A DNA stretch of 64,000 bases from Mycolicibacterium canariasense (GTDB lineage: Bacteria > Actinomycetota > Actinomycetes > Mycobacteriales > Mycobacteriaceae): positions 1 through 64,000 of the forward strand of contig NZ_LQOL01000056.1 in assembly GCF_002101555.1 (NCBI RefSeq), given 5' to 3'. Below the pieces are notes generated by a model. It worked only from the letters and a program-made list of their open reading frames with translations, ran no database searches and was not told the origin of the DNA. Positions 61,182 through 64,000 of this stretch are shown in pieces. Position numbers and translations under genes: made by a program. The first letter of the stretch is position 1, and every line of letters starts with the position of its first letter.

Positions 61182-61811
61182 TCAGGTGGTGCCATCTGCG
61201 TTCTCGATGTCCGTCCCGGGAACCTGCCGAGAGTCCGCGCGGACGCCGTCGAAGACGATCGTCACCAAGGCGTCGATGTGGCGTGTTTCGATCGGCATCG
61301 AGTGAAACAGCCGGTACTCCAGGAAGCCGTAGAGCAGATCGCGCAGTGTCGGCACGTCCACTGAGGGGATGATCTCCTTGCTCTGTAACGCTTTTGCGAT
61401 TCGGGCGCCGAACGTTGTGATGCTGGGTTCGACGACCTGGTCGAACACCGCTTGCAGCAGGGTGGCATCGGACTGGCCGGCGGCGATGAGGCCCCGGTAG
61501 GCCAATCCGGTTCCGGTCTCGGTGATTAGGACACGGATGGCGTCGAGTTGAACGCTGAGGTCCGCGGCGAGGTCACCGGTGTCAGGGTAGGCGAGGACGG
61601 GATCGAGGCTCTCGATCGTGGCGTCGAGTACGACCGCGCCCTTGGATGGCCACCACCGGTAGATCGTCGCCTTGCTGACGCCCGCGCGCTTGGCGATCGC
61701 CTCGATCGAGACATTGTCATAGCCCAATTCGCAAACCAGGGACAGGGCGGCGTCGAGGATCGCGCGACGTGACCGCTCGCTACGCCGACTCGGATCCGGG
61801 GGCATGGCCAC
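61182..61811 (-). CDS. TetR family transcriptional regulator of the island
   Basis: A 209-residue TetR protein. SRRAILDAALSLVCELGYDN and IEAIAKRAGVSKATIYRWWP form the DNA-binding domain; the C-terminal domain has LLYGFLEYRLFHSMPIE as in the TetR_C_16-like group. Start at ATG 61811 or 61805. Divergent promoter at 61852-61884 carries operator-like repeats that recur at 56334-56380, so it may control both places. Confidence 0.88.
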   Translation of the reverse strand: MAMPPDPSRRSERSRRAILDAALSLVCELGYDNVSIEAIAKRAGVSKATIYRWWPSKGAVVLDATIESLDPVLAYPDTGDLAADLSVQLDAIRVLITETGTGLAYRGLIAAGQSDATLLQAVFDQVVEPSITTFGARIAKALQSKEIIPSVDVPTLRDLLYGFLEYRLFHSMPIETRHIDALVTIVFDGVRADSRQVPGTDIENADGTT

Positions 61812-61851
61812 ACCCTAGCGAGGGCTACGTCAGAGCCAAACCGAAACGCCC

Positions 61852-61884
61852 CGTATTGACACGACACGGCTCGTTTCGTATTGT
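61852..61884 (+). promoter_or_regulatory. Promoter with TetR-operator-like repeats
   Basis: TTGACA (61856-61861), 17 bp, TATTGT (61879-61884). CGAAACG (61842-61848) pairs with CGTTTCG (61872-61878). The stretch 61852-61864 is identical to 56348-56360. The transcript would read GGAGGAG at 61942-61948 and then hits the 508-bp repeat, so its original target gene is gone. Confidence 0.7.
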
Positions 61885-61962
61885 CCTCGTAGCGGTCGCG
61901 CACAACGAGATTCCACGCCTATTGCCACCCTCACCTTAACTCGGAGGAGAATTGCCAGGCCT

Positions 61963-62470
61963 GAGCTACGCCGGTTGGGTGTTGTGCGCAGTGAGCCCGG
62001 ACTGTGCTCCTGAATTGCACTGATCTGGGTTAGGCGGCGAGTGCCGACATCGCCACGGCGGCGATCTCTGTCATGACAGGCCGGAACCCGTCGGCGTTGG
62101 GATTGTTTGTGGCGGAGCGCATCATGACCGACAGCACGACCTGTTGACCGCCGGGTCCGAAACCGAGTCCGACATCGTTGGTGGAGCCATATCCACCGCT
62201 ACCGGTCTTGTCGGCCAGGATCCATTCCGGCGGCATCCCCGGACGCAGACTGGAGGTGGAGTTGGCCACCATCCACTCGATCAGTTGTCGGCGGGATTCC
62301 AGAGTCAAAGCTGTCCCCTCCAGTAGCGCTCGGTTGCCGTCGCCGAGAGCCTGTGGCGTGCTGGTGTCGCGCGCATCCCCGGGTGTGGCGGAGTTCAGCT
62401 CCGTCTCCCAGCGATCGAGGCGAGTCTCGTTGTCGCCGATGCTGCGGGCGAACTCCGTAATTGCTGACGG
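61963..62470 (+). repeat. 508-bp direct repeat, copy 2
   Basis: Same sequence as 53970-54477. Its left end cuts into the DNA just after a ribosome-binding site, its right end joins unrelated DNA 108 bp before a broken MFS gene. No inverted terminal repeats or target duplication were seen. Confidence 0.9.
62030..62470 (-). pseudogene. Beta-lactamase 3' half, duplicated fragment
   Basis: Encodes residues about 150-295 of the class A beta-lactamase at 54037, including the Glu166-equivalent and Lys-Thr-Gly but without the nucleophile Ser and the Ser-Asp-Asn. It cannot be active alone. Confidence 0.88.
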
Positions 62471-62578
62471 AGCCGTGAGCAGGTTCCGCGACTAGGCGCC
62501 AAGCCGTCTGTCATCGCACCGGGATGTATCCCCGAAAGACCCGAGGTTCTGCCAGATAACGGTACCGCGGACTGGCGA

Positions 62579-63803
62579 TCAGATTCGGCCGATGGTCTCC
62601 ACCTCTGCCAGCGCGCGGGAACCCACCAGCACCCCAACGACGGAGAGCCAAATCACCAACAGGGCCAATCCTGCCGCGACCAGCGAACCGCACTGGGCGA
62701 CGACACCGGCGACACCTATGCCTGCCGGCACAGCGACCTGCAGGGCCGCCTTCTGCAGACTAAGCACGCGGCCGCGGACGCCGTCGGTGATGCGCTCGGC
62801 CTGCAGAACCCCCACGACGCCGCCGAGAACCGCATTGGTGAAGCCGAACAGGGCTGCGCCGGCAAACACCACCGACGGTGCGGTCAAGGTGCTGACGAGC
62901 GAGAAGCCGGTAGTGGTACCGATCAGCGCCGCAACGAGCCAGTGCCGGCGGGAGATCCGGGTACCGATCCACGCGAACATCGTTGTGCCCAAGAGCATCC
63001 CCAGGGCCAGGGTCAGGGCCAGGGCCAGGGCCGTAAGAACGGATCCGAGCAGGTCCGGTCGGGAGAGCCGGTCGAAGAACAGCGGCAGCACCAGACCCTG
63101 GAGCCCGCCGAAAGCGGTTGCCAGTCCCACGGTGAGCGCTACCGTGCCGGTGAGGAAGCGGCTGCGCCGTAGCATCGTGACCCCCGCGGACAACTGTGTC
63201 CACAGTGCTTCCCGTCCGTCGTGGTCGGGGTCGAGGGACCCGAGCCGATGTGGCACCGTGGCGGTGAGCAGCGCCGCTACCGCGGACGTGGCTGCGGTAG
63301 CGAAAAGCACAGTACTGCCGTCGAACAACGCTATCGAGGTACCGGCAACCGTCGGTCCGATGACCAGGGCCGCCGAGGTCATCGACTGACGTAAACTGAT
63401 CAGCCGTTCCAAGGACACGCCGACATGGGGGCCACCACCGGCACCATAACCTGCCGGGCGGTCATGCCAGGGACGTCACCCAAGGAACCCGCGATCGCCA
63501 GCGCCACCAACCACCAGAGGCTCAGGCCCCAGAGCAAATCGACCACCGGCAGCGCAGCGACGGCCGTTGCCGAGACGGCATCGGAGACCATCGAGCACGT
63601 CCGTCGGTTCACCCTGTCAATAACGATCCCGGCGCACAACCCAACCGCCAAAGCTGGAACAGCGGTGGCCGTCGCGACCGCCCCACACTGAGCGGACTCC
63701 CGGTGGTCTGCAACACAACCAACGGCAAAGCGACGGCAAGGATGCCGTTTCCCAGGACGCTCAAGAAATGCGAACCCAGGTAGGCGGCGGCGACGAGTGA
63801 CAT
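62579..63803 (-). pseudogene. MFS drug-efflux-type transporter broken by two frameshifts
   Basis: Three consecutive frames on the minus strand encode one transporter. ATG 63803 starts AAAYLGSHFLSVLGNGILAV (TM1); the next part (AVGLCAGIVIDRVNRRTCSM, TM2-TM4) is in a second frame after a shift near 63690; the rest (SLERLISLRQSMTSAALVIG to the stop at 62579, TM5-TM12) is in a third frame after a shift near 63430. Sequence matches the MFS_3/EntS-like group. Either a true pseudogene or sequence errors. Confidence 0.75.
63001..63030. repeat. Hexanucleotide tandem repeat
   Basis: Five copies of CCAGGG (one is TCAGGG) inside the MFS pseudogene, encoding an Ala/Leu-rich membrane segment. Such runs can slip during replication. 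Confidence 0.7.
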
Positions 63804-63886
63804 GGAATCAGCACAGACTGTGCCGTCGCGGCCGGGTCAACCACGGCCTTGACTATGCCGTTACGTCCTGCTGTTCCATTGTGGCT

Positions 63887-64000
63887 GTGAATCCCGAAAC
63901 CACAGCGGCCCCCCACGAGACGACCTTGACCGCCGCCGACTACGCCCGCGCTGAACAGATGCTGGCCCCGTACCGGGCACGCCGCGTGCCCGGAGCAGCG
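63887..64000 (+). CDS. Possible peptidase S9/DPP-IV-like gene start, cut by window edge
   Basis: From GTG 63887 (or 63881) the frame runs to the window end. Residues 15-29 (TAADYARAEQMLAPY) resemble the start of DPP-IV-type S9 peptidases, where Asp-Tyr-x-Arg-Ala-Glu is common. Only 38 residues are visible, with no ribosome-binding site. Confidence 0.45.
   Translation, partial: MNPETTAAPHETTLTAADYARAEQMLAPYRARRVPGAA

Noticed and set aside
53970..62470. Composite transposon formed by the two 508-bp repeats
   Set aside because: The repeats contain no transposase and no terminal inverted repeats; they carry part of a beta-lactamase gene, so duplication by recombination is more likely.

Overview
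The window looks like the chromosome of a fast-growing mycobacterium (Mycolicibacterium type). The base composition is GC-rich and codons end strongly in G/C. It carries MmpS/MmpL, DUF732, DUF4193 and DUF3349 proteins, F420-dependent enzymes (FGD-like and Ddn-like), a TAT-exported Rv2525c-like protein, many GTG starts and ATGA-coupled genes. It also carries the atypical type II topoisomerase pair described as TopoM in Mycobacterium smegmatis. The species is not identified from the sequence alone.

Layout. 0-4.7 kb: a TetR-controlled mmpS-mmpL-DUF732 export operon. 4.8-12.4 kb: single genes (F420-dependent oxidoreductase, two methyltransferases, a GGDEF protein, a LysE/ArgO exporter, a TetR regulator, a TAT-exported glycoside-hydrolase-like protein, a CitE-like lyase). 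12.4-16.6 kb: the TopoM operon. 17.6-18.7 kb: an ECF sigma factor coupled to an O6-alkylguanine methyltransferase. 18.9-21.1 kb: a class I DAHP synthase behind an unlabelled 23-codon leader ORF with Tyr-Trp-Arg-Phe codons and alternative hairpins (an apparent aromatic amino-acid attenuator), next to an EamA exporter and a LysR regulator. 22-34 kb: NDH-2-like oxidoreductase, then a cell-envelope sugar cluster (GT4, HAD, epimerase, OmpR/histidine kinase pair; divergently GT2, DUF2064 transferase, methyltransferase, membrane molybdopterin oxidoreductase, polytopic membrane protein).

34-50 kb is a general-stress block. It holds a response regulator/PP2C phosphatase, a CHASE3 histidine kinase, a second response regulator, an RsbW-like kinase, two STAS proteins, a PAS-ANTAR protein, the holin-X/DUF3618/DUF4235 trio, CsbD and glycogen debranching enzyme. 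At least seven sites match the mycobacterial SigF promoter pattern (GTTT, 15-17 bp, GGGTA or GGGCA). The partner-switch proteins and the promoters together suggest one SigF regulatory island. Several very small genes sit inside it: a 50-codon DUF4193 zinc protein, a 26-codon zinc ribbon and a truncated DUF3349 protein.

51-64 kb is a disturbed accessory region. Intact genes (S9 peptidase, class A beta-lactamase, quinone oxidoreductase, SpoIIM-like membrane protein, cutinase, SDR, TetR) are mixed with gene fragments (aldehyde dehydrogenase tail, Gfo/Idh tail, frameshifted ECF sigma factor, MarR-like tail, doubly frameshifted MFS transporter). A 508-bp segment carrying the 3' half of the beta-lactamase gene occurs twice in direct orientation, 7,993 bp apart. 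Two near-identical TTGACA-N17-TATTGT promoters with shared operator-like sequence lie 5.5 kb apart, one beside the tetR gene. No rRNA, tRNA, CRISPR array or complete insertion sequence was seen.
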